Shown here: positions 25,539-33,939 of the stretch, one piece after another
Layout: the number at the start of each line of letters is the position of its first letter
Position numbering within the stretch: the first letter of the stretch is position 1
From: Prevotellaceae bacterium
Lineage (GTDB): Bacteria > Bacteroidota > Bacteroidia > Bacteroidales > Muribaculaceae
Assembly: GCA_021772015.1 (NCBI GenBank)
Contig: JAETNS010000002.1
Location: forward strand, 181,530 to 245,529
DNA length: 64,000 nt
Direction: 5' to 3'
The notes under the pieces: model-generated
Told to the model about the DNA's origin: nothing
Databases searched by the model: none
Seen by the model: only the letters and a program-made list of their open reading frames with translations
Position numbers and translations under genes: made by a program

Positions 25539-26327
25539 TCATGCGAGGGCGGAGGCGATTATGATGATGGTGAGAGTGACAGCGAATGTGGCTATCATCA
25601 GGTCTGAGGCGATCAGCCGGGAGGTTGTGACACTGCCGATTTCCCTTGATAATGATGCTGATGGGGTCAGAGAGTCAAGGGCTGCTCCGGGAGTGATCTG
25701 TGTGAGTGTCACGGAGGCTTCATTTCCATGATCTTGCGGCGCTCCGGGCTCTGATGATTTCAGGCGCAAAACGGCGACAATTGCCCGGGCTGTGTAGTAG
25801 CATGCCGCTCCATAGGCGCAACCGACAAGCGCGCCGACAAGAAGGTCGCCGGGATAGTGCACGCCCAGATACAGCCGGGAATAGGAGTTGGCAGCAGCCC
25901 AGCCGAATATGAACAGGGTGAATCCCCTGCGTTTCACAAAGAGCGACACGAAAAGAGCCAGCGCGAATGAGTTGGCGGCGTGGCAGGAGGGGAATCCGTA
26001 GGATCCGCCCCTGTAGCCGTTGACTATATATGTGAAATCAGACAGGGTGTTCTCGAGATTTGACGGGCGTAGCCTTTCGACCGCAGGGCGTATCACTGAC
26101 GCGCAGGTCTGGTCGGTCAGGCAGATGGCTCCCACAAGGGCGACAAGATAGATTGTGGCTGTCTGCCAACGGCAGCTTCTGAAGAGTATCCACAATACCA
26201 TCGCGTACATCGGGATCCAGATGAAGCGGCCTGTGAACATGGTCATGAAGCTGTCGAAAAACGGGCTGTGATGGCCGTTTATCGCCAGAAACACGGATGT
26301 GTCGAGATTATTGAGGAATTCTATCAT
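25539..26327 (-). CDS. PAP2-family membrane phosphatase
   Basis: 262 residues with five or six membrane spans. The three PAP2 motifs are visible: a variant of motif 1, R-x6-RP (RPAVERLRP, about 90, Lys replaced by Arg); motif 2 FPSCHAANS (about 120, Gly of PSGH replaced by Cys); and motif 3 SRLYLGVHYPGD (about 165). The family dephosphorylates lipid phosphates such as undecaprenyl diphosphate or phosphatidylglycerol phosphate at the membrane. The C-terminal 50 residues carry an extra span and a Ser/Thr-rich linker. The gene lies downstream of the broken sulfatase on the same strand, after a 60-bp gap. The substrate is not determined. Confidence 0.85.
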   Translation of the reverse strand: MIEFLNNLDTSVFLAINGHHSPFFDSFMTMFTGRFIWIPMYAMVLWILFRSCRWQTATIYLVALVGAICLTDQTCASVIRPAVERLRPSNLENTLSDFTYIVNGYRGGSYGFPSCHAANSFALALFVSLFVKRRGFTLFIFGWAAANSYSRLYLGVHYPGDLLVGALVGCAYGAACYYTARAIVAVLRLKSSEPGAPQDHGNEASVTLTQITPGAALDSLTPSASLSREIGSVTTSRLIASDLMIATFAVTLTIIIIASALA

Positions 26328-26387
26328 TGTAAGAGAGGGAGCGTTATTGACTGATAACGGGCTTTAAGCCCGGTTTATTGCATGTCG

Positions 26388-26576
26388 TCATAGTTTTCCA
26401 AGGGTGGCGTAGAGATCGCGCAGGAAGGCTTTCGCCGCGAGGATCATCCCGGACTCCCCTTTGGCGGGTGGGGCGGCGTTGTCAGAGACCGTTCCCTTGC
26501 CGTAGCCGCTGAATATGACGGCTTCCGCGTCGGGATTGTAGACGATCGTGTCGGTCGGGGTTACGATCCCCACCAG
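26388..26576 (-). pseudogene. C-terminal remainder of the sulfatase after an in-frame stop
   Basis: The frame of the sulfatase gene continues without shift after its TAA stop (26579-26577) for 62 codons to a TGA at 26390-26388. The residues (LVGIVTPTDTIVYNP and onwards) match the usual end of LTA-synthase-like sulfatases of this phylum, where an F.T..G.VTPD..VVY segment follows the last core strand. As a separate gene it would need a GTG start and has no sensible context. It is therefore read as a detached C-terminus. Confidence 0.7.
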
Positions 26577-28289
26577 TTACGGCTCGGTGAAGATTGCCAC
26601 CGGTGCTGTCGAGGGGGAAAATATGTCGCGGGAATGGCGCAGGGAGGCGGCGGGGATATCCATCATCGCGAGCAGGGTTGCCGACAGATCGGTCTGGGAT
26701 GAGGGGTTGTCGATTGTGATTCCACCTGTTTTCAATGCCCCTCCGGCAAAGACAAGCGGTATGCGGTGGCGTTCAAGAGGGTCTGATATGTTTTCAGGCC
26801 AGCAACCGTAATGGTCGGGGAGGATGACCAGCAAGGTTTTGTGCCAGTTGGGGAGAGTGCGCAGCGAATCGACAAATGCCGTGAGGCATGAGTCTGTGTA
26901 GGCGAAGGCGTTTTTTCTTGGCTCCGAGGAGAAACGCGGGTTGGAGTACGGCACGACAAACGGCTCATGGGAGCTGGAGGTCTGGATCACGGAGAAGCGG
27001 CTGACACCTTTGTGCTTGCCTGTGGCTGCCTCTTTCAGGTCGGAGAAAGCACGTTGGAATACCTTCTCGTCGTGGGCTCCCCATTTCGAGGCGCGCTCGC
27101 TGACCGGAAAGTCCTTGTCGGAGACTATCGGGTCGAAACCTGACGAGACAAGGTAGGCCTGCATGTTTGTGAAATTGGCATCCCCGCCGTAGTAATAGGC
27201 CGCGTCGTAGCCCTCATCTTTCAGCAGCGATGGGAGAGAGGGGAGTTTCTCGAATTTGTCGACATATTTAAGCAGACTTGTCGACGGCGGCGCGGGGAAA
27301 GAGGTTAGTATGGCTGCGAGGCCGCGGTCGGTACGGAAAGATGAGGCGTAGAAGTTGGTGAACAGTACTCCTTCGCGGGCCAGTGAATTAAGTCCCGTGG
27401 CGATATTCTCACCGCCGAGCGAAGGGAGCAGATGGGAGGAGAAACTTTCCAGTATCACCATCACTATATCGGGGCGTTGTGTCGACAACATTCCTGTGGC
27501 GATGGAGTCGCGCCCCGCTGCCGGCGCGGTCGTATATAAAACCTTCTCCATTATATCCCTCGCCTCATCGTCAGGCATGAAATCATATTCCGAATCGAAA
27601 TTGCCTTGATGTGTGGCGGAATACAGGAGGCTGAAGAGCGGGTTGATGGCCGCGTGGTTGAGCCGCTGGTTGGTGGAGAAGTAGGAACGGCTAAGATTCA
27701 TGGTCGAGACGGTGACGCTCCCCCGGATAGGGATAAAAAGCAACCCCGTCGCCAATGTCATCAATATCGGATACCAGACCCTGTTTCGACCGTTCGCGGG
27801 GGCTACCTCAATCTGTCCGGCGGTATAGTGGTATAGAAGCCACATCCCGAAGCATATCGCGCCCATGCCTGTCGCCCCGGCAAACCATTGCCACCATTGC
27901 ACGCTGGCTATTGCCGCCGTCGGCGAGGTCGTGAAGTAGAATACCGGGGTCATGTCGAGACGGAATCCCCAGCTTCCGTACAGCCCCAGGTCAAGGCAAT
28001 AGACGATGCCGACCAACGCCGCCGCTATACCCATGTAGATGTTCATCGCGATACGGATCCATCGCGCGCCCCAGGCCAGTTCCCCCGCGAGCAACAGCCC
28101 GGGGATCACCGTCAGATAGCCGGCCACACACAGGTCCATCGCGAAACCGTGGCGCGGCACCGCCAGCCAGTCGGCCGCCGACGCTCCTATGACCGACGCG
28201 TAGACGGTCATGAACACAGGCTTCATAAGCATGAAGACCACTACAAACAGTACGTAGATCCAAATGAATTTCAGCAATGCCTTTTTCAT
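26577..28289 (-). CDS. LTA-synthase-family sulfatase, probably cut short by a nonsense codon
   Basis: 570 residues. Five N-terminal membrane spans (about 5-185) are followed by an alkaline-phosphatase-fold sulfatase domain: VMVILESFSSHLLPSLGG (nucleophile and metal site, about 275), NFYASSFRTDRGLAAIL (about 310), VIQTSSSHEPFVVP (about 440) and ILPDHYGCWP (about 500). The family transfers phosphoglycerol or phosphoethanolamine groups to glycans or lipids at the outer face of the inner membrane. The protein stops at ...FTEP, yet the frame runs on for another 62 codons. The missing tail belongs to the core fold, so activity may be reduced. The start codon abuts the inverted-repeat element at 28288-28474. 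Confidence 0.85.
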   Translation of the reverse strand: MKKALLKFIWIYVLFVVVFMLMKPVFMTVYASVIGASAADWLAVPRHGFAMDLCVAGYLTVIPGLLLAGELAWGARWIRIAMNIYMGIAAALVGIVYCLDLGLYGSWGFRLDMTPVFYFTTSPTAAIASVQWWQWFAGATGMGAICFGMWLLYHYTAGQIEVAPANGRNRVWYPILMTLATGLLFIPIRGSVTVSTMNLSRSYFSTNQRLNHAAINPLFSLLYSATHQGNFDSEYDFMPDDEARDIMEKVLYTTAPAAGRDSIATGMLSTQRPDIVMVILESFSSHLLPSLGGENIATGLNSLAREGVLFTNFYASSFRTDRGLAAILTSFPAPPSTSLLKYVDKFEKLPSLPSLLKDEGYDAAYYYGGDANFTNMQAYLVSSGFDPIVSDKDFPVSERASKWGAHDEKVFQRAFSDLKEAATGKHKGVSRFSVIQTSSSHEPFVVPYSNPRFSSEPRKNAFAYTDSCLTAFVDSLRTLPNWHKTLLVILPDHYGCWPENISDPLERHRIPLVFAGGALKTGGITIDNPSSQTDLSATLLAMMDIPAASLRHSRDIFSPSTAPVAIFTEP

Positions 28290-28474
28290 AAGTAACTGTT
28301 CAAAATTATTTTATATTAACCGATCTCATTATTTCAATGTTTTCCCGGCGGCTTTTTGGCGTCTTTCCATCTCGTCGTCAATCGCATAGCTCGCTACGCT
28401 CATTCCTCCTCAATGAAAATCCACTCAAAAATCCACTCGGTAAAACATCAAAATAATTTTGACCAGTTACTTAT
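28288..28474. repeat. 187-bp inverted-repeat element A
   Basis: The 25-nt ends (28288-28312 and 28450-28474) are inverted copies with one mismatch; core AAGTAACTGTTCAAAATTAT. Each end holds CAAAATTA/TAATTTTG, a -7-box match facing outward. The interior shares short blocks (TTTTTGAG, CGCCAAAAAG) with element B at 29846. The left end overlaps the start codon of the sulfatase gene. Bases 28475-28619 of the remaining gap show nothing clear. Confidence 0.75.
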
Positions 28475-28619
28475 CACCACATTGGATAATGTTTTTTTGA
28501 AAAAAATCGGGTGGGCGGTTAAACCTTAGGGAACGGAAGCGGTCAAAGAAGCATAAAGATAATAAAGCAATTGTCTATATAGCGCCGAGGGCGCATCTTT
28601 CCGCTTCAAAAAACAAAAC

Positions 28620-28653
28620 CGCCGCCGGGTTCTGCCGAGAGAACCCGGCGGCG
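28620..28653 (-). terminator. Terminator of prfB
   Basis: 14-bp stem CGCCGCCGGGTTCT / AGAACCCGGCGGCG, 6-nt loop, with T-runs on both strands (TTTTTT on plus, TTTTGTTTT on minus). It is 61 bp after the prfB stop. Confidence 0.9.
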
Positions 28654-28714
28654 CTTTTTTGTTGTCTGACATGTCGCTCTCCGGTCGGGGTGCAGGCTGA
28701 AGGGAGAAGTATGA

Positions 28715-29830
28715 TCAGGCCTCGTTGCCGGAGAATTCCATCAGGTATGCCTTGATGAAGCCGTCGAGGTCGCCGTCCATGACAGCGTTGACATCGGAGG
28801 TCTGGAAGTTGGTGCGGTGGTCCTTGACGCGGCGGTCATCGAAGACATAGCTTCGGATCTGGGAGCCCCATTCGATCTTCATTTTCCCGGCTTCGACCTT
28901 GGCCTGCTCCTCCATGCGGTGAGCCAGCTCCTTCTCGTAGAGGATGGAGCGCAGATGACGCAGGGCGTTCTCGCGGTTCTTCGGCTGGTCGCGGGTCTCG
29001 GTGTTCTCGATGAGGATCTCTTCTTTCTCGCCGGTATAGGGGTCGGTGTATTGGTAGCGCAGGCGTACTCCCGACTCGACCTTGTTTACGTTCTGGCCTC
29101 CGGCACCTCCCGAACGGAACGTGTCCCACGACATCAGGGCCGGTTCGACCTTCACCTCTATCGCGTCATCGACAAGCGGGGTGACGAACACTGAGGCAAA
29201 GGAGGTCATTCGCTTGCCCTGGGCGTTGTAGGGGGATACACGGACCAGGCGGTGCACTCCGTTCTCGCTTTTGAGATAGCCGTAGGCGAAATCCCCCTCG
29301 ACATTGATCGTGCATGACTTGATTCCGGCTTCGTCTCCTTCGAGAAGGTTGGCGATCGAGGTCTTGTAGCCATGTTTCTCGCAGTAGCGCAGATACATGC
29401 GCATCAGCATCTGCGCCCAGTCCTGGCTCTCGGTTCCTCCGGCCCCGGAGTTTATTTTCAGCACGACCCCCATGTGGTCCTCTTCGCGGCGGAGCATGTT
29501 GCGCAGTTCAAGGGCCTCGATTTTCTCCATCGCGGCGGCGTGCATAGCGTCAAGCTCGGCTTCGCTTACCAGTTCCTCCTTGTAGAAGTCCCATCCATTC
29601 TGCAGCTCGTCGACAGCTGTCTCGATCTCGCGGTAGCCGTCGACCCACGCCTGCAGGTCCTTGATCTTCTTCATCTGGGCCTGCGCCTCCTTGGGGTGCT
29701 CCCAGAAGTCGGGGACATGGGTGCGGAGTTCCTCCTCCTCAATCTGTATCTTCTTGTTGTCAACGTCGAGATACCGTTTTAACGCGTCCTTGCGCTCGAC
29801 GGCCTCCTTTAGCTGTTCCTGGGTAATCAT
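28715..29830 (-). CDS. prfB: Peptide chain release factor 2
   Basis: 371 residues, full length for RF2. It recognises UGA and UAA stop codons and triggers peptide release. The GGQ loop is in RSGGAGGQNVNKVESG (about 240-255) and the stop-codon recognition loop reads VSPYNAQGKRMTS (about 200-212), SPY rather than the SPF of Escherichia coli. Many prfB genes need a +1 frameshift at an internal UGA near codon 25. Here KRYLDVD is encoded in one frame (CTC-GAC), so that autoregulation is absent. The leader of about 195 nt contains inverted-repeat element B. Confidence 0.96.
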   Translation of the reverse strand: MITQEQLKEAVERKDALKRYLDVDNKKIQIEEEELRTHVPDFWEHPKEAQAQMKKIKDLQAWVDGYREIETAVDELQNGWDFYKEELVSEAELDAMHAAAMEKIEALELRNMLRREEDHMGVVLKINSGAGGTESQDWAQMLMRMYLRYCEKHGYKTSIANLLEGDEAGIKSCTINVEGDFAYGYLKSENGVHRLVRVSPYNAQGKRMTSFASVFVTPLVDDAIEVKVEPALMSWDTFRSGGAGGQNVNKVESGVRLRYQYTDPYTGEKEEILIENTETRDQPKNRENALRHLRSILYEKELAHRMEEQAKVEAGKMKIEWGSQIRSYVFDDRRVKDHRTNFQTSDVNAVMDGDLDGFIKAYLMEFSGNEA

Positions 29831-29845
29831 CGGGGATCTTTTTTT

Positions 29846-30017
29846 AGAGATTGTCTAAAAATTTTTTCAAAGAGATTGTCTGCTGATTTTTAGGCTCTTT
29901 TTGGCGAATTCTTAGCTTTTCATCGGTCACGATGCCCGCATCGCTCCCTCTTCAAACCTCAAAATTCCCTCAAAAACAGCTCTAAAAATCTTTTGGAAAA
30001 AATTTTAGACTATCTCT
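29846..30017. repeat. 172-bp inverted-repeat element B in the prfB leader
   Basis: The ends AGAGATTGTCTAAAAATTTT (from 29846) and its near reverse complement (ending at 30017) pair over about 25 nt. A second copy of AGAGATTGTCT lies at 29871-29881. It sits between the prfB promoter (30033-30063) and the prfB ATG, so it should be transcribed as a long hairpin. The interior resembles element A. Confidence 0.7.
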
Positions 30018-30032
30018 TAAACTTTCAGACTG

Positions 30033-30063
30033 CAAAGTTACGGAAATTCCCAGTAAAAGACAA
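30033..30063 (-). promoter_or_regulatory. Promoter of prfB
   Basis: Minus strand TTG (30063-30061), 20-nt spacer, TAACTTTG (30040-30033). Predicted transcript start near 30026. Confidence 0.75.
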
Positions 30064-30129
30064 TAGGTTGGAGGGAGGTTACTTGACGGTCAATCCGGGA
30101 TTCTTGTGGATCAGGCGTAATCCGCGAGA

Positions 30130-31389
30130 TCAGTCGCGGTCGAGGAAGAAGCGGGGGAAATTTGACACGAAAGTGTCTGGCGCGTCGAGCAGGTGGCGGT
30201 TGGCGATCAGGTCGGAAAGCAAGATCTCTCCAACGACATATTTGTAGCCGGGGCTGACATAGCTTTCCTGTATCTCCCGGAACGGCAGCAGCGACGGCAG
30301 GTCGGTGGTGGAATAACGCGCGTAGATCTTAAGGGGGACATCGGTGGTGTAGGAGGGGATGTCGAGATACCCCATTTTCTTGTACTCGTAGCGGTAGCCG
30401 TGGCGGCGCGCCATAACGTCGCTAAGGATCGAGGAGGCTGTCGGGAGGCTGCCGGCCCCTTTGCCGAACATGAACTGGCGGTCGTAACATTCTCCACGGA
30501 TCACCACTCCGTTGTACTCGTCATCGACGCTGTAGATATATTTCGACCTGTCGACGAACTCCGGCATCACGAACATGGTGAATTCGTCGGGGTTTACCTT
30601 GACGACCTGTGCCACAAGTTTGATTTTCGTGCGTTTCTCGCGGGCATAACGTATGTCTGCCTCGTCGAGATGTGATATGCCGAAGGTGAAGATCTTTTCG
30701 GGAGAGACATACGCCCCGAGGGCGTGGACGGTGATGATGATCAGTTTGAAGAGGGAGTCGAATCCCTCGATGTCGTATGTGGGATCACTTTCGGCAAAGC
30801 CTGCTTTCTGCGCTTTTGCCAAAGCCTCGGCGTAAGGCTCGTCATGGTCGAATATCCGTGACAGGATATAGTTGGATGAGCCGTTGAGTATCCCCTTAAC
30901 TTCAAGGAGCAGGTCGTTGTCGTAATATTCCTCCAGATTTCGTATGACCGGGATGGAGCCGCAGGATGAGGCATCGTAGAGCAGTGCGGTTTTGTGGCGG
31001 CGTTGCAGCTCGATCAGCTCCGGCAGGTGGCGCGCGATCATGGTCTTGTTGCCCGACACGACAGGTATCCCCTTGCACAGGGCGGCGGTGACGATTCTGA
31101 ATGCCGCGTCAGGATTGTCGATGACTTCCACTACCAGGTCGATCTCAGGATCTTCAAGTATATCCTCCGGGCGGTCGGTCAGCAATGCCTGCGGGATGTC
31201 GTTTCCACGGGGCTTGCTGATGTCACGGACACAGATGCGCCGTATCTCGGCGTGGGCGTTGCGGGCTTTGCCGATGACCTCGAATATGCCGGTGCCGACA
31301 GTACCGAGGCCGAACAGACCGATGCGTATTATTTCCGGGGTCGGGCCGGGTTTTCCGGCCGGGGTATTTTGTAAGTATGTGTCGTTCAT
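30130..31389 (-). CDS. hom: Homoserine dehydrogenase
   Basis: 419 residues. It reduces aspartate semialdehyde to homoserine with NAD(P)H in the cytoplasm. Motifs: the Rossmann loop IGLFGLGTVGTGI (about 22-35), VVSGNKTMIA (about 105) and the family signature GFAESDPTYDIEGFDSLFK (about 195-215) with the catalytic lysine. A C-terminal ACT-like domain follows (about 345-419). It is a stand-alone enzyme, not fused to aspartate kinase. The start codon overlaps the metX stop by 4 bp (ATGA), so it is translationally coupled as the third gene of metY-metX-hom, supplying the acceptor for methionine synthesis. Confidence 0.95.
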   Translation of the reverse strand: MNDTYLQNTPAGKPGPTPEIIRIGLFGLGTVGTGIFEVIGKARNAHAEIRRICVRDISKPRGNDIPQALLTDRPEDILEDPEIDLVVEVIDNPDAAFRIVTAALCKGIPVVSGNKTMIARHLPELIELQRRHKTALLYDASSCGSIPVIRNLEEYYDNDLLLEVKGILNGSSNYILSRIFDHDEPYAEALAKAQKAGFAESDPTYDIEGFDSLFKLIIITVHALGAYVSPEKIFTFGISHLDEADIRYAREKRTKIKLVAQVVKVNPDEFTMFVMPEFVDRSKYIYSVDDEYNGVVIRGECYDRQFMFGKGAGSLPTASSILSDVMARRHGYRYEYKKMGYLDIPSYTTDVPLKIYARYSTTDLPSLLPFREIQESYVSPGYKYVVGEILLSDLIANRHLLDAPDTFVSNFPRFFLDRD

Positions 31390-32402
31390 TTTCTCATGAA
31401 TTGATTAAGAATTGCGTTGAGCTGGCGATATTCGACGAGAAAGCCGTCATGGCCCAAGGGGGAATCGATCTCGCGGTATTCGGCTCCGGGGATCATCGTG
31501 GCCAGCTGTCGTTGCTCTGCGGGGGTGAAGACGATGTCGGAGGTTATCCCCACTACCAGCGACGGGCAGCTGATGCGGCGCAAGGCAGTCTCTATCCCTC
31601 CGCGTCCGCGACCGACATCGTGGGTGTCGAACGCGTCGAGGATCGTCATGTAGGAATAGGCGTTGAATCTCCGGCAGAGTTTCTCCCCCTGATGTTCCTG
31701 ATAGGTTGATGCCCGGTGGGGTGTGGTCATGTCTGCTTCCGGAAGATCCTGTTGCGTGTTGTAACCTTCCGGCCCGCGGTAGGTAAGCAGTCCGATAGCC
31801 CGGGCGGCGGCAAGTCCTTTCATCCCCGCCTGCGGATTTTCCTCGCCGTAGGTCGGATCGGCGAGTATTGCCATCCTCTGGGTATGGTCGATGGCGATCG
31901 TCCAGGGGGAGGCTTTCGCGTCGGTGGCTATCAAAACCAGGCGGCCGAATCGTTCGGGGTCGCCGGTTATCCATTCCAATGCCTGGAATCCTCCGACCGA
32001 GCTTCCCACGAGGGTGTTGATCTTGCCGATCCCCAGCGCGTCGGCCAGGATCGCGTGGGCGCGGGCCATGTCACGGATGGTCAGCAGGGGGAAAGAGCTG
32101 TAATAAGGTAGCCCTGTCGCGGGATTGACCGACAGAGGGCCTGTTGAGCCGTAATGTGAGCCTATTATGTTGGCACACACCACAAACCATTTTGACGGGT
32201 CGAGAAAGCCTCCCCCCTCGACGGTATGTGGCCACCAGTCGGCAACATCGCTGTTAGCTGTCAGGGCGTGGCACACCCAGACAACGTTGTCTTTCTCCGG
32301 CGACAATTCCCCATAGGTGTCATAGGCAATTTCAAGTTCAGGCAGTTCTCCGCCCAGTTCGAGGGGAAAGGGGGCGGCGTGACGGTGAATTTTTCTGCTC
32401 AT
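31386..32402 (-). CDS. metX: Homoserine O-acetyltransferase
   Basis: 338 residues from the ATG at 32402; an upstream extension in frame would run into metY and lacks conservation, while this start leaves a 25-bp gap. It is an alpha/beta-hydrolase enzyme: VWVCHALTANSDVADWWP, the nucleophile elbow LVGSSVGGFQALEW (Ser about 135), catalytic Asp in VVGITSDIVF (about 300) and His in PLGHDGFLVE (about 330). It acetylates (or succinylates) the homoserine hydroxyl, activating it for sulfhydrylation by the product of metY just upstream. It overlaps hom by 4 bp. Confidence 0.95.
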   Translation of the reverse strand: MSRKIHRHAAPFPLELGGELPELEIAYDTYGELSPEKDNVVWVCHALTANSDVADWWPHTVEGGGFLDPSKWFVVCANIIGSHYGSTGPLSVNPATGLPYYSSFPLLTIRDMARAHAILADALGIGKINTLVGSSVGGFQALEWITGDPERFGRLVLIATDAKASPWTIAIDHTQRMAILADPTYGEENPQAGMKGLAAARAIGLLTYRGPEGYNTQQDLPEADMTTPHRASTYQEHQGEKLCRRFNAYSYMTILDAFDTHDVGRGRGGIETALRRISCPSLVVGITSDIVFTPAEQRQLATMIPGAEYREIDSPLGHDGFLVEYRQLNAILNQFMRK

Positions 32403-32427
32403 TTCAGTGGTGTTGTGTGGGAGGTTA

Positions 32428-33717
32428 TCATAGTCCCGCTGCTTCAAATGCCTGCGAGAAATCGGCGATGATGTCCTCCACATCCTCAAGTCCGAGAGAA
32501 ATGCGGAGCAGTGTCGGTGTGACTCCGGCTTTCGCGAGATCCGCCTCGCTAAGTTGCTTGTGGGTGGTCGATGCGGGATGGGTGACTACTGTGATCGAGT
32601 CTCCGATCATAGTCATATGGGCGCATAGCCTTAACGCCTCCACAAACCGTTTTGTTGTCTCCAGATCACCTTGCAGTTCGGCGGTCAGTACCCCGGAGGC
32701 TCCGAAACGGAAATATTTGGCCGCGTTGTCGTGGGAAGGGTGATCGGGGAACCCCACATAGCTGACATTCTTGACCTTCGGTGACTCGCGCAGGAATCCG
32801 GCAAGCCGCCGGGTCGCCTCGACCTGATGACGTACCCGCAGTGAAAGGGTTTCCAGTCCGAGCATCATCAGATAGCTGTCGAATGCAGACGGGGAGGTCC
32901 CGAAGTCGCGCAGGCCGTCGACACGACATTTTACAATGAATGCCGCGTTGCCGAACGTCTCCCGGAGGTTCAGGCCGTGGTAGCCCTCCGACGGCCCGTC
33001 GATCAGGGGGAACTTCCCACAGCTCCAGTCAAAGCTTCCCCCGTCGACGATCACCCCGCCCATAGCCGTACCGTGACCGTTGATCCATTTCGTGGCGGAA
33101 TCCACTATGATGTCTGCTCCCCATTCTAAGGGATTGCAGAGATAGCCGCAGGCTCCGAATGTATTGTCAACGATGAACGGGACGAGATTGCGTTTAGCCA
33201 CCGTTGCTATCCCCTCCAGGTCAGGCACGGCGCATGTGGGGTTTCCCATGCTCTCAACAAAAATGGCGCGGGTCTTGCCGTCGACGAGCGACTCGATGTC
33301 GGCGGAGGAGGGTGTGGGGGCGATCCTGACCTCTATTCCCAGGCGGCGCAGGGAATGGCGGAACTGGTTGTAAGTGCCGCCGTATAGAAACGGAGACGCT
33401 ACTATATTCTCCCCCCCGGAGGCCAGTGAGGTGATGGCGATCAATATCGCCGACATTCCGGAGGAGACACCCAGCGCGCCAACACCCCCATACAGGGCTG
33501 CGACCCGCTCCTCATAGGCCGAGGTAGTGGGATTCTGGAGGCGGGTGTAGATATTTCCGGCTTCGCTAAGCTCGAAAAGCCGGGCGGCGTGGTCGCAATC
33601 TTTGAAACGGTATGCGGCGGTGGGATAGATAGCCACGCCGCGCGAGCCTGTCGGCTCGTTGTGGTCGAGTCCGGCATGTATCTGCCGGGTCTCGAAACGG
33701 AGCTTGCTGTAATCCAT
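32428..33717 (-). CDS. metY: O-acetylhomoserine aminocarboxypropyltransferase
   Basis: 429 residues, a PLP enzyme of the Cys/Met metabolism family. It joins sulfide to O-acetylhomoserine to give homocysteine. Motifs: ETRQIHAGLDHNEPTGSRG at the N-terminus, LSEAGNIYTRLQNPTTSAYEE, FVESMGNPTCAVPDL, FIVDNTFGACG (PLP-binding Asp) and the Schiff-base lysine in VDSATKWINGHGT (about 205). It is the first gene of the metY-metX-hom operon. Expression is probably controlled by the structured leader and hairpin upstream. Confidence 0.95.
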   Translation of the reverse strand: MDYSKLRFETRQIHAGLDHNEPTGSRGVAIYPTAAYRFKDCDHAARLFELSEAGNIYTRLQNPTTSAYEERVAALYGGVGALGVSSGMSAILIAITSLASGGENIVASPFLYGGTYNQFRHSLRRLGIEVRIAPTPSSADIESLVDGKTRAIFVESMGNPTCAVPDLEGIATVAKRNLVPFIVDNTFGACGYLCNPLEWGADIIVDSATKWINGHGTAMGGVIVDGGSFDWSCGKFPLIDGPSEGYHGLNLRETFGNAAFIVKCRVDGLRDFGTSPSAFDSYLMMLGLETLSLRVRHQVEATRRLAGFLRESPKVKNVSYVGFPDHPSHDNAAKYFRFGASGVLTAELQGDLETTKRFVEALRLCAHMTMIGDSITVVTHPASTTHKQLSEADLAKAGVTPTLLRISLGLEDVEDIIADFSQAFEAAGL

Positions 33718-33939
33718 ATGATGAAGAGTTTAGATGATGACAAATAAAAAAGCCGGCATCCTTTTGGGAAGCCGGCCATATGTCGTTTGTTGATACAGGT
33801 CAATGCGACAGTCCTACACCCGGCTTCGTCGGTTGCGCATGCACGTGACCATCATCATCGACATTGTAGCCGATGACACGGGAGTGGTCTGGTATGTAGC
33901 GAAGCGGTTCACCGGGTGGTGGATTTCTATATTCGGATG
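33718..33939 (-). promoter_or_regulatory. Structured leader of the met operon
   Basis: About 215 nt between the promoter and metY. Visible pairings on the minus strand: CACCCG with CGGGTG and GCTTCG with CGAAGC (long range), TCATCG with CGATGA (local), GACCA with TGGTC. The leader ends in an attenuator-like hairpin with T-run (33776-33752). I do not see the conserved core of a SAM-I riboswitch. A methionine- or SAM-linked switch is plausible, but the class is unknown. Confidence 0.55.
33752..33776 (-). terminator. Attenuator-like terminator before metY
   Basis: Minus strand: GCCGGC-ttcccaaaaggat-GCCGGC followed by TTTTTTATTTG. It ends 35 nt before the metY ATG, inside the leader. Confidence 0.8.

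Noticed and set aside
26388..26573. Independent small gene with GTG start
   Set aside because: It is in the same frame as the sulfatase, one codon after its stop, and looks like that protein's C-terminus.
33718..33939. SAM-I (S-box) riboswitch before metY
   Set aside because: The expected core with GATGAA and a GGCAACC-type segment is not seen, so only a structured leader is claimed.
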